In this document: piece by piece, positions 26,451-34,104 of the stretch
Position numbering within the stretch: position 1 is the first letter of the stretch
Layout: each line of letters starts with the position of its first letter
Assembly (NCBI GenBank): GCA_937888905.1
Contig: CALATA010000001.1
Span: 642,368-706,367 of the forward strand
Length of the DNA: 64,000 bases
From: Terrimonas sp937888905
Lineage (GTDB): Bacteria; Bacteroidota; Bacteroidia; Chitinophagales; Chitinophagaceae
Direction of reading: 5' to 3'
Notes under the pieces: generated by a model
Databases searched by the model: none
What the model was told of the DNA's origin: nothing
Seen by the model: the letters and a program-made list of their open reading frames with translations, nothing else
Program-made: the position numbers and the translations under genes

Positions 26451-26523
26451 GAAGGACGGAAGATGGCACGGAAGTATTTACTTTGACGGGAAGTAATAGC
26501 TGCAGTGCCGGGCTCCGTCCTTT
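26451..26523. terminator. Long nested hairpin, probable bidirectional terminator
   Basis: Outer stem AAGGACGGA (26452-26460) with TCCGTCCTT (26514-26522), inner stem GGCAC (26465-26469) with GTGCC (26505-26509), and a further AAGTA/TACTT in the loop. A short T-run follows on the plus strand. It separates a plus-strand unit from the convergent GlxA-type gene. It could also be part of a structured RNA. Confidence 0.4.
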
Positions 26524-26527
26524 TGAT

Positions 26528-26564
26528 CATTTACACATTTCCACACTTACACATTTTCACATTC
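26528..26564. repeat. Octamer tandem array F
   Basis: Four and a half 8-bp units: CATTTACA, CATTTCCA, CACTTACA, CATTTTCA, CATTC. It ends one base before the stop codon of the minus-strand GlxA-type gene. Related in unit sequence to the octamers of array G. Confidence 0.65.
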
Positions 26565-27551
26565 TTAAACCCGGGCCATTGACTTATTGTATTTTCCACG
26601 GTACTCGACCGGTGACAGGCCGGTAATCTTTTTGAAGACGGTGCGGAATGCTTTTACATCTATATAGCCCACTTCATACATCACCTCGTTTACATTGAGC
26701 CGGGTATTCTCAAATTTTTTCTTTGCGGCTTCTATTTTTACCCGTTGAATGTATTCCACGGGTGTATTGTTGGTCGCTTTTTTGAACCGGCGTTCGAAAT
26801 GACGGCGGCCGATGGCATAACGCAATGCCAGCTCATCGATGGATATTTTCTCCGATACATTCTTCTCAATAAACTCCTGTGCCTGCCGTATCGGTTCGTC
26901 TTCGTGTTTCTTCTGCCCGTTAAACATGATAAAAGGCGACTGGCTTTTGCGGTCGATCTCTATGGCAAAAAATTTGGACGCGCGAATCGCCATCTGACGA
27001 TTGGTGTATTTCTCGATCAGGTAGAGCAAAAGATTCCAGTAAGAAGCGGCTCCTCCGCTCGAATACACGCCCTGGTCTTCGGTGATGATACGGTCGTCAA
27101 CCAGGTTCACTGTCGGATACATTTTCCGGAATTCATCGGCATAAATCCAGTGAGTAGAACATTCACGTCCTTCGAGCAAACCCGTGGACGCCAGCAGAAA
27201 AGCGCCAATGCAAAGGCTGGCCACTTCCGCTCCGCGATTGTATTGATCCACTATCCACGGAACAAACGCCGAGTTCAGTTCAACCGTCTGCCGGATATCG
27301 CCACTTATAGCTGGAATAATAATAAGATCGGTGCTCGTGATGTCTTTGGTCAGTTTGTCGGCATGTACGCTGAAGCAACCTTTATTCAATACCACTTCAT
27401 TGGTCAGTCCGATGAGTTGTACGTGAAAAGGAGGGGCTTCGCCCATTTCTTCGAAAAACTGATTGACCACGGTAAACATATAGCGCGGGTCTACGATGCT
27501 GGCAGGAACAGCTTCCTGCGGTACAAGAATGGAAATGTGTTTTACTGGCAT
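26565..27551 (-). CDS. GlxA-type AraC regulator (DJ-1/PfpI domain plus HTH)
   Basis: 328 residues. The N-terminal DJ-1/PfpI-like domain (about 1-190) retains the nucleophile-elbow Cys (VASLCIGAFLLAS) and a late SSGGAASYWN; in regulators of this kind it acts as a ligand sensor, not an enzyme. The C-terminal AraC double HTH (about 220-320) reads EKISIDELALRYAIGRRHFE and then VNEVMYEVGYIDVKAFRTVF with a typical FKKITGLSPVEYR end. It is divergent from the DoxX gene, a plausible target (inference). Confidence 0.92.
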   Translation of the reverse strand: MPVKHISILVPQEAVPASIVDPRYMFTVVNQFFEEMGEAPPFHVQLIGLTNEVVLNKGCFSVHADKLTKDITSTDLIIIPAISGDIRQTVELNSAFVPWIVDQYNRGAEVASLCIGAFLLASTGLLEGRECSTHWIYADEFRKMYPTVNLVDDRIITEDQGVYSSGGAASYWNLLLYLIEKYTNRQMAIRASKFFAIEIDRKSQSPFIMFNGQKKHEDEPIRQAQEFIEKNVSEKISIDELALRYAIGRRHFERRFKKATNNTPVEYIQRVKIEAAKKKFENTRLNVNEVMYEVGYIDVKAFRTVFKKITGLSPVEYRGKYNKSMARV

Positions 27552-27869
27552 ACAACAGCTTTTATACAGGGCTGGTGGTATTAACCCCTCAGCGGGGCAA
27601 AGGCGGCGAGCCTAAATTAGTCTTTTCCGGTTAAAGCACTGTATCACAATCACCCGCACCCGACCATCCGCGATTCGGGGTGGATGAAACCTGCCGATTG
27701 CAGGACGGCAAAAGCCATGCCCGCCTGCGTCGCAAATCACCCCTTATTTAGTCACAAACACACAGGTTTACAGTTGATGCGGTGAAATAGTTTTACAAAG
27801 TCAAAAATCAAAAATCAAAAGTCAAAAGTCAAAAGTCAAAAAAATCTTAACTAACAAAAACTGCTCAAC
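27552..27869. other. Divergent intergenic region with small hairpins and array E
   Basis: 318 bp between the GlxA-type regulator and DoxX. It contains a CCTGC-CGATT-GCAGG hairpin near 27691-27705, a near-consensus -7 box TAGTTTTA at 27788-27795, and heptamer array E. No coding sequence was seen. Confidence 0.5.
27800..27841. repeat. Heptamer tandem array E
   Basis: Six exact-length 7-bp units: GTCAAAA, ATCAAAA, ATCAAAA, GTCAAAA, GTCAAAA, GTCAAAA. It lies between the near-consensus -7 box and the DoxX start codon, so it is probably in the transcribed leader. The same unit type recurs in array C. Confidence 0.8.
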
Positions 27870-28265
27870 ATGAAAAAGACAAAAATTCTGTACTGGGTTT
27901 TCACCGGACTCTTTTGTTTCATGATGCTGGGTTCTGCCATTCCCGACATCATTTCTGCTCCCCTGGCCGTGAAAGGTTTTCAGGATATGCAAATGCCAAC
28001 TTACCTGCTTCCGTTTGTGGGCGTTGCCAAAGCGCTCGGCGTAATAGCCGTTTTGATTCCGGGTTATCCGCGGATTAAAGAGTGGGCTTATGCGGGTTTG
28101 TTCTTCGACCTCGCAGGGGCTATTTATTCTATTTGGGCTTCCGGCCATCCGGTGCAGGATTGGGCTTTCGTTTTTATTCCTGTGTTGCTTGGGGTGGGGT
28201 CTTATGTTTTTTATCACAAGAAACTGGCAGCGACAAGCGAGGGGCAGTTGTCGCTGGCGGCGTGA
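27870..28265 (+). CDS. DoxX-like small membrane protein
   Basis: 131 residues with four hydrophobic segments (for example VFTGLFCFMMLGSAIPDI, LPFVGVAKALGVIAVLI and FFDLAGAIYSIW), matching the four-helix DoxX/DoxX-like family. Relatives include quinol-oxidase-associated subunits and proteins linked to redox or electrophile stress; the role here is not determined. Its TGA stop is also the first base triplet of repeat array B. Confidence 0.82.
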   Translation: MKKTKILYWVFTGLFCFMMLGSAIPDIISAPLAVKGFQDMQMPTYLLPFVGVAKALGVIAVLIPGYPRIKEWAYAGLFFDLAGAIYSIWASGHPVQDWAFVFIPVLLGVGSYVFYHKKLAATSEGQLSLAA

Positions 28266-28412
28266 ATGGTCAATAGTCAATAGTGAATGGTGAATCGTGA
28301 ATAGTGAATGGCTGTTTACTTATAACTTAATACTTAAAACTTATTACTTACGGCCGACACTTCGGGCCGAAGCTTCGGGCGGCTGTTTAACCCTACGCCT
28401 TATGCCTTAAAC
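28263..28412. repeat. Heptamer tandem array B (composite)
   Basis: Seven units of TGAATGG/TCAATAG type (28263-28311), a CTGTTTA unit, then CTTATAA, CTTAATA, CTTAAAA, CTTATTA, CTTACGG (28319-28353), all in one 7-bp phase. A palindrome CCGAAGCTTCGG (28368-28379) and a GGCTGTTT cap follow, then CCTTATG/CCTTAAA units to about 28412. It fills the whole gap between the DoxX stop and the DHFR-like start. Confidence 0.8.
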
Positions 28413-28426
28413 CTTCCTTCCCCATT

Positions 28427-28999
28427 ATGCGAAAATTAATAGTATCCATGAACGTAACGCTCGACGGTTATATGTCGGGGCCGCAATGCGAGCTCGACTG
28501 GCACCTGCGTTACTGGAATGAAGAGATGTCGAGATTGATCGGTGAGCAACTCAGTGAGGCCGATACCATCCTGCTGGGCCGCGTTACCTACGCTGCTATG
28601 TCGCAATACTGGCCGGCGCGCGCAGCAGATCTTTCCGTGCCGCGTGAAGACATTGCCTTCGCGGAAATGATGAACCGTTATCCCAAAGTCGTTTTCTCAC
28701 GCACACAGGAATACGGCGAATGGCCCAATTCCCGGTTCGTTAAAAATGGTTTGAGAAAAGAAATAACCCGTCTCAAAGCAACTCCCGGACGCGATCTGAT
28801 CGTATACGGAAGCGGAAGCCTTGTACGCGCCCTGATGCAGCATCGAATGGTCGATCGGTATGTGTTGTGGCTTCATCCGGTATTGCTGGGGCAGGGAAAA
28901 GCTTTGTTCCGCTATCAACCCGATATGCTCGATCTGCAACTTACCTCCACACGTATTTTTGAATCCGGGGTGATCGTATTATCCTATGAACGGTGTTGA
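28427..28999 (+). CDS. Dihydrofolate reductase-like / RibD C-terminal family protein
   Basis: 190 residues with the RibD_C/DHFR-like fold. It begins MRKLIVSMNVTLDGYMSG (the usual sxDGyia motif), then ADTILLGRVTYAAMSQYWP and DLIVYGSGSLVRALMQHRMV, and ends with VDRYVLWLHPVLLGQGKALF. Members are NADPH-dependent reductases of mostly unknown substrate, generally not true DHFR. It is probably a stand-alone gene; the upstream gap is wholly repeat array B, so its promoter must lie in or before the array. Confidence 0.9.
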   Translation: MRKLIVSMNVTLDGYMSGPQCELDWHLRYWNEEMSRLIGEQLSEADTILLGRVTYAAMSQYWPARAADLSVPREDIAFAEMMNRYPKVVFSRTQEYGEWPNSRFVKNGLRKEITRLKATPGRDLIVYGSGSLVRALMQHRMVDRYVLWLHPVLLGQGKALFRYQPDMLDLQLTSTRIFESGVIVLSYERC

Positions 29000-29078
29000 A
29001 AATGCCCGCTTGATACAGTGCTTTGCCCGTTTCATCCGGATTCGGTGAGCCGGGTTTACCGAATGGCTACATTCGCGC

Positions 29079-30074
29079 ATGGAAAGACGCTACCGGATAA
29101 AAGGTCTTTGGGTATCACTGGCCGTGGCTTTAACGATATCAATGCCACGCCTGGCGGCCAACGATGGCGCTGTCACGCCGGGTCTTTTTCTTCATTCATT
29201 CCTCTATATATGGCCGTATTGTTTCCTGGCCTGGGAAATGCAATTATTGCTGCATAAATACTGGAAGCCCGCGCGGCGCTATCTCGGTGGATTTGCCGTG
29301 ATCATGGTCGTTGCCGGCACTTCCTTTTTTTATGATTTGTTGTACGGGTGGTTTGTGCGGGAAGGTCTTGCAATCGATCCTGTTGAAATCATGCGGCGAC
29401 GGACGGTGATCTCTGTACGTAGTGTGGTGATCAGCGTCCTTATTTATTTCCTTATCCGTTATTTTAACCTGGAAGAAGAGAAACAGCAGGCACGGGAAGA
29501 AATGGAGCAACTCCGGCAGGCACAACTGCAAGCCCGGCTCGCTTCACTAAAAGAACAACTCAGCCCGCATTTCCTTTTCAATACCCTGAATACTCTCAGC
29601 TCCCTCTCACAGGAAATGCCCGTGAAAGAATATGTTGATCAATTGGCACAGGTATACCGCTATGCGCTTCAATACCAGGATCGTGATCTGACACTGCTGC
29701 GGGACGAAATAGCCTTTATACGCGCATATCTTCATCTGTTGCAGATCCGCCTGGGCGATGCTATACAGGTAACTATTGATGTGCATGAAAAATACCAGCA
29801 CCACCGGATACCTCCGTTCACCTTGCAGCTATTGGTGGAAAATGCCGTAAAGCACAATGTGACCGCTTTGCGTAAACCTTTGCCTATATCCATATCTTAC
29901 GTCGACGGATGGGTAGTTGTTTGTAATAAACTGCAGCCAAAACAATCAGTAGTGCCGTCAACCGGTACGGGACTGGCCAATATTCTGCAGCGTTATCGCC
30001 TGCTTGTCGGAAAAGATATCGTTATCGAACAAACACCCGATTTCTTTATCGTAAAACTTCCATTGGCAATATGA
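29079..30074 (+). CDS. LytS/YehU-type sensor histidine kinase
   Basis: 331 residues. Four membrane helices (for example WVSLAVALTISM, LHSFLYIWPYCFLAW, GGFAVIMVVAGTSFFYDLL, VVISVLIYFLIRYF) are followed by a coiled coil (EEEKQQAREEMEQLRQAQLQ). The His_kinase domain carries the phospho-acceptor in LSPHFLFNTLNTLSSL. The ATPase part has N-box LLVENAVKHNV and a GTGLANILQRY G-box. Its stop overlaps the start of the LytTR regulator (ATGA), forming a two-component pair. Confidence 0.93.
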   Translation: MERRYRIKGLWVSLAVALTISMPRLAANDGAVTPGLFLHSFLYIWPYCFLAWEMQLLLHKYWKPARRYLGGFAVIMVVAGTSFFYDLLYGWFVREGLAIDPVEIMRRRTVISVRSVVISVLIYFLIRYFNLEEEKQQAREEMEQLRQAQLQARLASLKEQLSPHFLFNTLNTLSSLSQEMPVKEYVDQLAQVYRYALQYQDRDLTLLRDEIAFIRAYLHLLQIRLGDAIQVTIDVHEKYQHHRIPPFTLQLLVENAVKHNVTALRKPLPISISYVDGWVVVCNKLQPKQSVVPSTGTGLANILQRYRLLVGKDIVIEQTPDFFIVKLPLAI

Positions 30075-30829
30075 AAGTGGTGATCATGGAGGATGAAATC
30101 CGTTCGGCAAATGAATTGCTTCACCTGCTGAAGCTGGCAGATCCGGCTATACAGGTAATGATGCGCCTCGAATCGGTAGAGCAGGCGCTGGAGTGGTTTG
30201 ACGGGCAACCTTGCCCCGATCTGATCATAGCAGATATTCAACTGGCAGACGGGTTATCCCTCGATGCGTTTAAACGCATTTCCTGCTCCTGTCCGGTAAT
30301 TTTCTGCACAGCCTTTGATGAATATGTATTGCAGGCTTTTGATACATGTGCGGTAAGCTATCTGCTGAAACCGGTGACATTATCCAAATTGCAGGAGGCG
30401 CTCGGAAAGCTGAACAATATGCGACAAGTTTTCACTTCAGGTGACCAATGGATAAACCGCCTGCAGACGGAAATGTTTTCTACCCGGCGCAATACATTGC
30501 TGGTGAATGAGCGGGAACGCATTATACCACTACCTGTCAGCGATATCGCTTTTTGCTATCTCAATAAAGGAACGGTACAGCTTTATGACATGCAGGGACA
30601 TAACTTTTCCTACCAGTCAACGCTGGACGAAATGGAAAAGCTGCTCGATCCGGAACAGTTCTGCCGTGCCAATCGTCAGTTTATCGTTAACCGTAAAGCC
30701 ATCCGCAACGCAGAACGTTATTTTGCCCGTAAACTGATTGTCCGGTTGACTGTGCCAACTCCGGAAACGATCATTGTCAGCAAGGCCCGAGCAACGTATT
30801 TTTTAAAATGGCTCCAACATTCCAGGTAG
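30071..30829 (+). CDS. LytTR-family response regulator
   Basis: 252 residues. Receiver domain with acidic pocket (MEDE at 6-9), phospho-acceptor Asp in DLIIADIQLADG and the Lys in YLLKPV. A LytTR DNA-binding domain follows (about 145-250; EMEKLLDPEQFCRANRQFIV). It overlaps the kinase gene by 4 bp. LytTR regulators bind paired direct repeats upstream of their targets; no target is evident here. Confidence 0.94.
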   Translation: MKVVIMEDEIRSANELLHLLKLADPAIQVMMRLESVEQALEWFDGQPCPDLIIADIQLADGLSLDAFKRISCSCPVIFCTAFDEYVLQAFDTCAVSYLLKPVTLSKLQEALGKLNNMRQVFTSGDQWINRLQTEMFSTRRNTLLVNERERIIPLPVSDIAFCYLNKGTVQLYDMQGHNFSYQSTLDEMEKLLDPEQFCRANRQFIVNRKAIRNAERYFARKLIVRLTVPTPETIIVSKARATYFLKWLQHSR

Positions 30830-30911
30830 TGATTCGTCCGTTTCCCCGCCCTTGTTGTCCGCTTCCTGCGAAAGCGATTGTTTTTAAAAATGCTTATCAC
30901 CAAATTGCCGC

Positions 30912-31001
30912 ATGAATTATCGTAGCTGGCTGTTGGTGTTCAATATTGTACTCACACTGCTACTTATCTGGCTCGCCTGGTGCGGGTTAAGTTACGGGTA
31001 G
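30912..31001 (+). CDS. Possible 29-residue membrane peptide
   Basis: ATG 30912 to TAG 31001 encodes MNYRSWLLVFNIVLTLLLIW followed by LAWCGLSYG: a single hydrophobic helix after a short polar head. It is in the 250-bp gap after the LytTR gene. Resembles in form the 40-residue protein at 26317. Could be chance. Confidence 0.35.
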   Translation: MNYRSWLLVFNIVLTLLLIWLAWCGLSYG

Positions 31002-31079
31002 CCTTTCCGGTCATTAAACGATCCGTAAACAGGCAGGTCTGATAGTTACTATCATTTTTATTGATTAAAACAAAATTTT

Positions 31080-31481
31080 ATGCAGCAACAACGAATGATC
31101 ATTGCAACACCTTTCCGCCGGTTTTTTTTCATGATTGCTTTATTTTTTTTAGCAGCAGGTGCCCATGCACAGGCAGACGGAGGAATGGAAGAACGCGTAC
31201 GCAAACAGACCGATAATTTATACACCGAACTGCCACTGCGCGACAGCGCCCAGTACCAGGAAGTATACGATATCAATCTTAAGTATGCCGGTAAAATGCA
31301 GGAAGCTGTACAACAGGCAGGCAGCAAAATGGCCAAACTGAAAGCCGCAAAATCCGTTCAGGCAGATAAAGATGCAGCCATGAAAAAAGTATTGTCTGCC
31401 GAACAGTACAAAAAATATAAAGCCATTATGGAAGAAAGAAAGGACAAAGCGAAAGCCGAATGGCGCAATAGAAAAGGATAA
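31080..31481 (+). CDS. Secreted helical protein, possibly Spy/CpxP-like
   Basis: 133 residues. Signal peptide (FFMIALFFLAAGAHAQA), then an all-helical, Lys/Gln/Ala-rich mature part (YQEVYDINLKYAGKMQEAVQ, MKKVLSAEQYKKYKAIMEER). The size and the LSAEQYKKY stretch recall periplasmic Spy/CpxP-type chaperones, but the LTxxQ signature is not clean, so this is tentative. An in-frame ATG at 31095 is an alternative start. The esterase gene starts 15 bp downstream, so they are probably co-transcribed. Confidence 0.7.
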   Translation: MQQQRMIIATPFRRFFFMIALFFLAAGAHAQADGGMEERVRKQTDNLYTELPLRDSAQYQEVYDINLKYAGKMQEAVQQAGSKMAKLKAAKSVQADKDAAMKKVLSAEQYKKYKAIMEERKDKAKAEWRNRKG

Positions 31482-31496
31482 TCAAAGAGGTTTATT

Positions 31497-32408
31497 ATGA
31501 AAAAATGGATAACCGGTATTCTTGTAATGCTCTCCGTGCTATCCGTAGCCGGTTGTACGAGAGATAACGATACCACGTACAGTTATTACCAGGGAATAAA
31601 AGCAGATGGCCTGAACAGAACCTATCAGTTGAATCTTCCGGCAAATTATTATACGGATGAAACAAAGAGACCCCTGTTGATCGTTTTGCACGGTACGGGA
31701 GGTAAGGCCTCCCAGGCGGCGCGCGATTATGGCTTTCAATCAGTGGCCGATACGGCTGGATTCATCACCGTTTATCCCGAAGGTGTGCCAAGCAACGGCC
31801 CGCTGGCTCTACGTACCTGGAATGCCGGAGGCTGCTGCCATGAAGCGGCTATGAACAGGATACCAGATGTTAATTTCATTCGTCTGTTAATTAGCTACCT
31901 GGTGGATAACTGGCGGGCGGATGCGCGGCGCGTTTATATCGCGGGCATGTCCAACGGCGGCATGATGGCTTACCGGCTGGCCTGCGAGCTATCGGACAAG
32001 ATAGCCGCTATAGCCGTGGTCAGCGGCACCGATTATACAACCGGCTGCGCACCGGTAAGGACTGTTCCGCTGATCCATTTTCATTCGGCATTGGATACAA
32101 AAGTTCCGCCAGCCGGCGGTACCGGACTCGGTGGTTATTATTTTCCGCCTGTTACGGACGGGCTGCAGAAATGGGTAGCGTACAATCAGTGTAATCCCGC
32201 CGCGGAGATTTCGGATGGGGCCGGGTATAAGCGCACGGTCTGGAAAAACCAAGGGGATACGGCCGCCATTGTGTATTACCTTACTTCGGATGGAGGGCAT
32301 TCCTGGCCCGGCGGACGTTTGCCCCGCGCGCGGGCCGATCAGCCTTCGCGTGCATTGAACGCAACGGCGCTGATATGGGCTTTTTTCCGCGACCGGCATT
32401 TGCCGTGA
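31497..32408 (+). CDS. Lipoprotein esterase of the PHB depolymerase / LpqC family
   Basis: 303 residues. Lipobox LSVAGC (Cys at about 20) marks it as a lipoprotein. Alpha/beta-hydrolase core: oxyanion strand LLIVLHGTGGKASQ, nucleophile elbow AGMSNGGMMAYRLA, catalytic Asp in HSALDTKVP and His in DGGHSWPGG. Relatives hydrolyse poly-hydroxybutyrate, acetyl or feruloyl esters of polysaccharides; the substrate is not set by sequence. The AraC gene starts 26 bp after its stop, with a promoter overlapping the stop region. Confidence 0.9.
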   Translation: MKKWITGILVMLSVLSVAGCTRDNDTTYSYYQGIKADGLNRTYQLNLPANYYTDETKRPLLIVLHGTGGKASQAARDYGFQSVADTAGFITVYPEGVPSNGPLALRTWNAGGCCHEAAMNRIPDVNFIRLLISYLVDNWRADARRVYIAGMSNGGMMAYRLACELSDKIAAIAVVSGTDYTTGCAPVRTVPLIHFHSALDTKVPPAGGTGLGGYYFPPVTDGLQKWVAYNQCNPAAEISDGAGYKRTVWKNQGDTAAIVYYLTSDGGHSWPGGRLPRARADQPSRALNATALIWAFFRDRHLP

Positions 32409-32430
32409 GCAGGGCCGCCCTGTATCTTTG
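32399..32430 (+). promoter_or_regulatory. Promoter of the AraC gene at 32435 (TTTG-N20-TATCTTTG), leaderless
   Basis: -33 TTTG (32399-32402) lies within the last codons of the esterase gene; the perfect -7 box TATCTTTG (32423-32430) is 4 bases from ATG 32435. The same geometry is seen at mnmE. Confidence 0.6.
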
Positions 32431-32434
32431 TAAC

Positions 32435-32875
32435 ATGTCACCTGGTAATGAAAATTATTTCGCGGCGGCAATAACCTCTCACGAAAAGTTGTATGCCTCG
32501 CCGAAGGGATTGCGCGAGCAGCTCATGCAGGGCGCTGCTCATATCCGGATGCACTATGCAAAACCGTTGAGTGTCGAAGACATTGCATTGGCTGCACATC
32601 TTTCTCCTTTTTATTTTATCCGCGCGTTCCGGCGCCTGTATGGCCGCACACCTCATCAATACCTGGTATCGGTGCGTATCGGTGCCGCACGCCGTTTACT
32701 GGAAAAGGGGATCCTTGTGCAGGACGTTTGTCATGAAGTCGGATTTGAAAGCACGACCTCGTTCAGCACGTTATTCCGCAGGCATTATGGCTGTTCCCCG
32801 TTACAATTTGCAGCAGGGAAAGGCAACCAACCATTACCTCCCTGCAAACAATTTGAGAAAAGCAATTTTGAATAG
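32435..32875 (+). CDS. Small AraC-family transcriptional regulator
   Basis: 146 residues, essentially one AraC DNA-binding domain: PLSVEDIALAAHLSPFYFIR, then AFRRLYGRTPHQYLVSVRIG, then VQDVCHEVGFESTTSFSTLF and RRHYGCSPLQF. It has no sensing domain beyond about 40 N-terminal residues. Start ATG 32435 is chosen because the -7 box sits just upstream; a longer frame to 32375 would run through it. It precedes the VOC-family gene by 47 bp and may control it (inference). Confidence 0.88.
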   Translation: MSPGNENYFAAAITSHEKLYASPKGLREQLMQGAAHIRMHYAKPLSVEDIALAAHLSPFYFIRAFRRLYGRTPHQYLVSVRIGAARRLLEKGILVQDVCHEVGFESTTSFSTLFRRHYGCSPLQFAAGKGNQPLPPCKQFEKSNFE

Positions 32876-32922
32876 CTCCTTTTATTTATGGTAGCCGAAC
32901 TTCGGGAACTAAAATAATTCTT

Positions 32923-33312
32923 ATGCTCAGGATCAGGCTTACCAGTGTGCTCGTTGATGACCAGGACAGGGCACTTGCATTTTACACGGAGAAATTAGGC
33001 TTTGTCAAAAAAACAGAAATTCCACTCGGCGAACACCGCTGGCTGACTGTGGTAGCTCCCGATGAGCAATCCGGTCCCGAGATCGTACTCGAACCTGCCG
33101 GATTGCCCGAAGCAAAAGCCTACCGCGAAGCCCTCGTCCGGTTGGGTATCCCTTATACAGCCTTCCAGGTAGACGATATACAGCATGTTTACACCACATT
33201 GGTGGAAAGAGAAGTAAAGTTCACCATGCCGCCTGCTAATGCGGGCGCCGTTACTATTGCCGTACTCGACGATACCTGCGGCAACCTGATACAGATTTTC
33301 CAGATGAATTGA
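32923..33312 (+). CDS. VOC/glyoxalase-superfamily protein
   Basis: 129 residues with two beta-alpha-beta-beta-beta modules: RLTSVLVDDQDRALAFYTEK with LGFVKKTEIPLGEHRWLTVV, then IPYTAFQVDDIQHVYTTLVE and VLDDTCGNLIQIFQ. Positions where metal ligands sit in glyoxalase I are partly kept (Glu in EIVLEP), but the first ligand is not obvious. The family includes glyoxalases, dioxygenases and antibiotic-binding proteins. Its stop is directly adjacent to the stop of the convergent AraC gene (no bases between). Confidence 0.88.
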   Translation: MLRIRLTSVLVDDQDRALAFYTEKLGFVKKTEIPLGEHRWLTVVAPDEQSGPEIVLEPAGLPEAKAYREALVRLGIPYTAFQVDDIQHVYTTLVEREVKFTMPPANAGAVTIAVLDDTCGNLIQIFQMN

Positions 33313-34104
33313 TCAGAGCATCGACGGTTTGTGACGCGTGAGTTCATGCGCATTGCGCGCGAAGTGTGAGAAGTCTGTATATCCCGCTTGCCTGTAAGCA
33401 TAATTGCTGCCGTGTTGCCGGTATGCCTGCAGCGCCTGGCGGAATCGCAACAGCTTATAACATTGGCGCGGTGAATAACCGAGCACCTCGCGGAAGTAAC
33501 GGTTCAAAGTCGGTATCGACAGTGCGAGGTGTGCTGCCAATTCCGGTGTACCCGCGTCGCTCGCATTGTTCATTCGGCGCAAAGCCTGTTGCACAAGTAT
33601 AGTTTTGGTGGGAATAGGCCGGGCATGCAGTTTTTCCGCCAGGTAATTTTCCGCCATAACTATGCGTTGTTGCATAGAAGGTGCGTTAAGCAGGGCTGCA
33701 ATAAATTTACCGGGGAAATAATTTTCCGCGGGCAGGTGATTGTTCTGCAATTCAGCAGGTGTTATTCGCAGCAGATGAGCAAGCGCACCAGGTTGAAACT
33801 TGATGCTGAACTCATGGGCTTCTTTTGTATAAAAAGCTTTTCCTGCGTGCGTAAGCGATCCGTATATCCGCGGACCGTTTAATAAAGAATGTTTACCGGT
33901 AATAGCGGTGAAGCTGCGTCTGCTTTCCTGCAATGGTACCGCGAGCAGTGTATGCAGCCCGGGAAGCGCAGTCAATGCGCCATCTTTACCCGGCTTTTCA
34001 ATTTCGAAATAATAGCTGACAATGTCTGCCAATGCCGGTGACGGTTCACTGATGGTGATAAAAGGAGGAACTTCGTTTTCAAATATGACTTTTCCGTTGA
34101 GCAT
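33313..34104 (-). CDS. AraC-family regulator with an uncharacterised N-terminal sensor domain
   Basis: 263 residues. The N-terminal half (about 1-145; SPALADIVSYYFEIEKPGKD, GKHSLLNGPRIYG, HEFSIKFQPGALAHLLRI) is the sensor-like domain often found before Bacteroidota AraC HTHs. The C-terminal HTH reads PELAAHLALSIPTLNRYFRE, VLGYSPRQCYKLLRFRQALQ and AYRQAGYTDFSHFARNAHEL. It starts inside the previous gene (26-bp overlap) and is last in a three-gene minus-strand operon. Confidence 0.88.
   Translation of the reverse strand: MLNGKVIFENEVPPFITISEPSPALADIVSYYFEIEKPGKDGALTALPGLHTLLAVPLQESRRSFTAITGKHSLLNGPRIYGSLTHAGKAFYTKEAHEFSIKFQPGALAHLLRITPAELQNNHLPAENYFPGKFIAALLNAPSMQQRIVMAENYLAEKLHARPIPTKTILVQQALRRMNNASDAGTPELAAHLALSIPTLNRYFREVLGYSPRQCYKLLRFRQALQAYRQHGSNYAYRQAGYTDFSHFARNAHELTRHKPSML

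Noticed and set aside
28090..28293. Plus-strand frames in the DoxX gene running into array B
   Set aside because: Out of frame with a recognised membrane protein; no start signal.
28263..28412. CRISPR array at the heptamer repeats
   Set aside because: Units are 7 bp with no unique spacers, and no cas genes are present.
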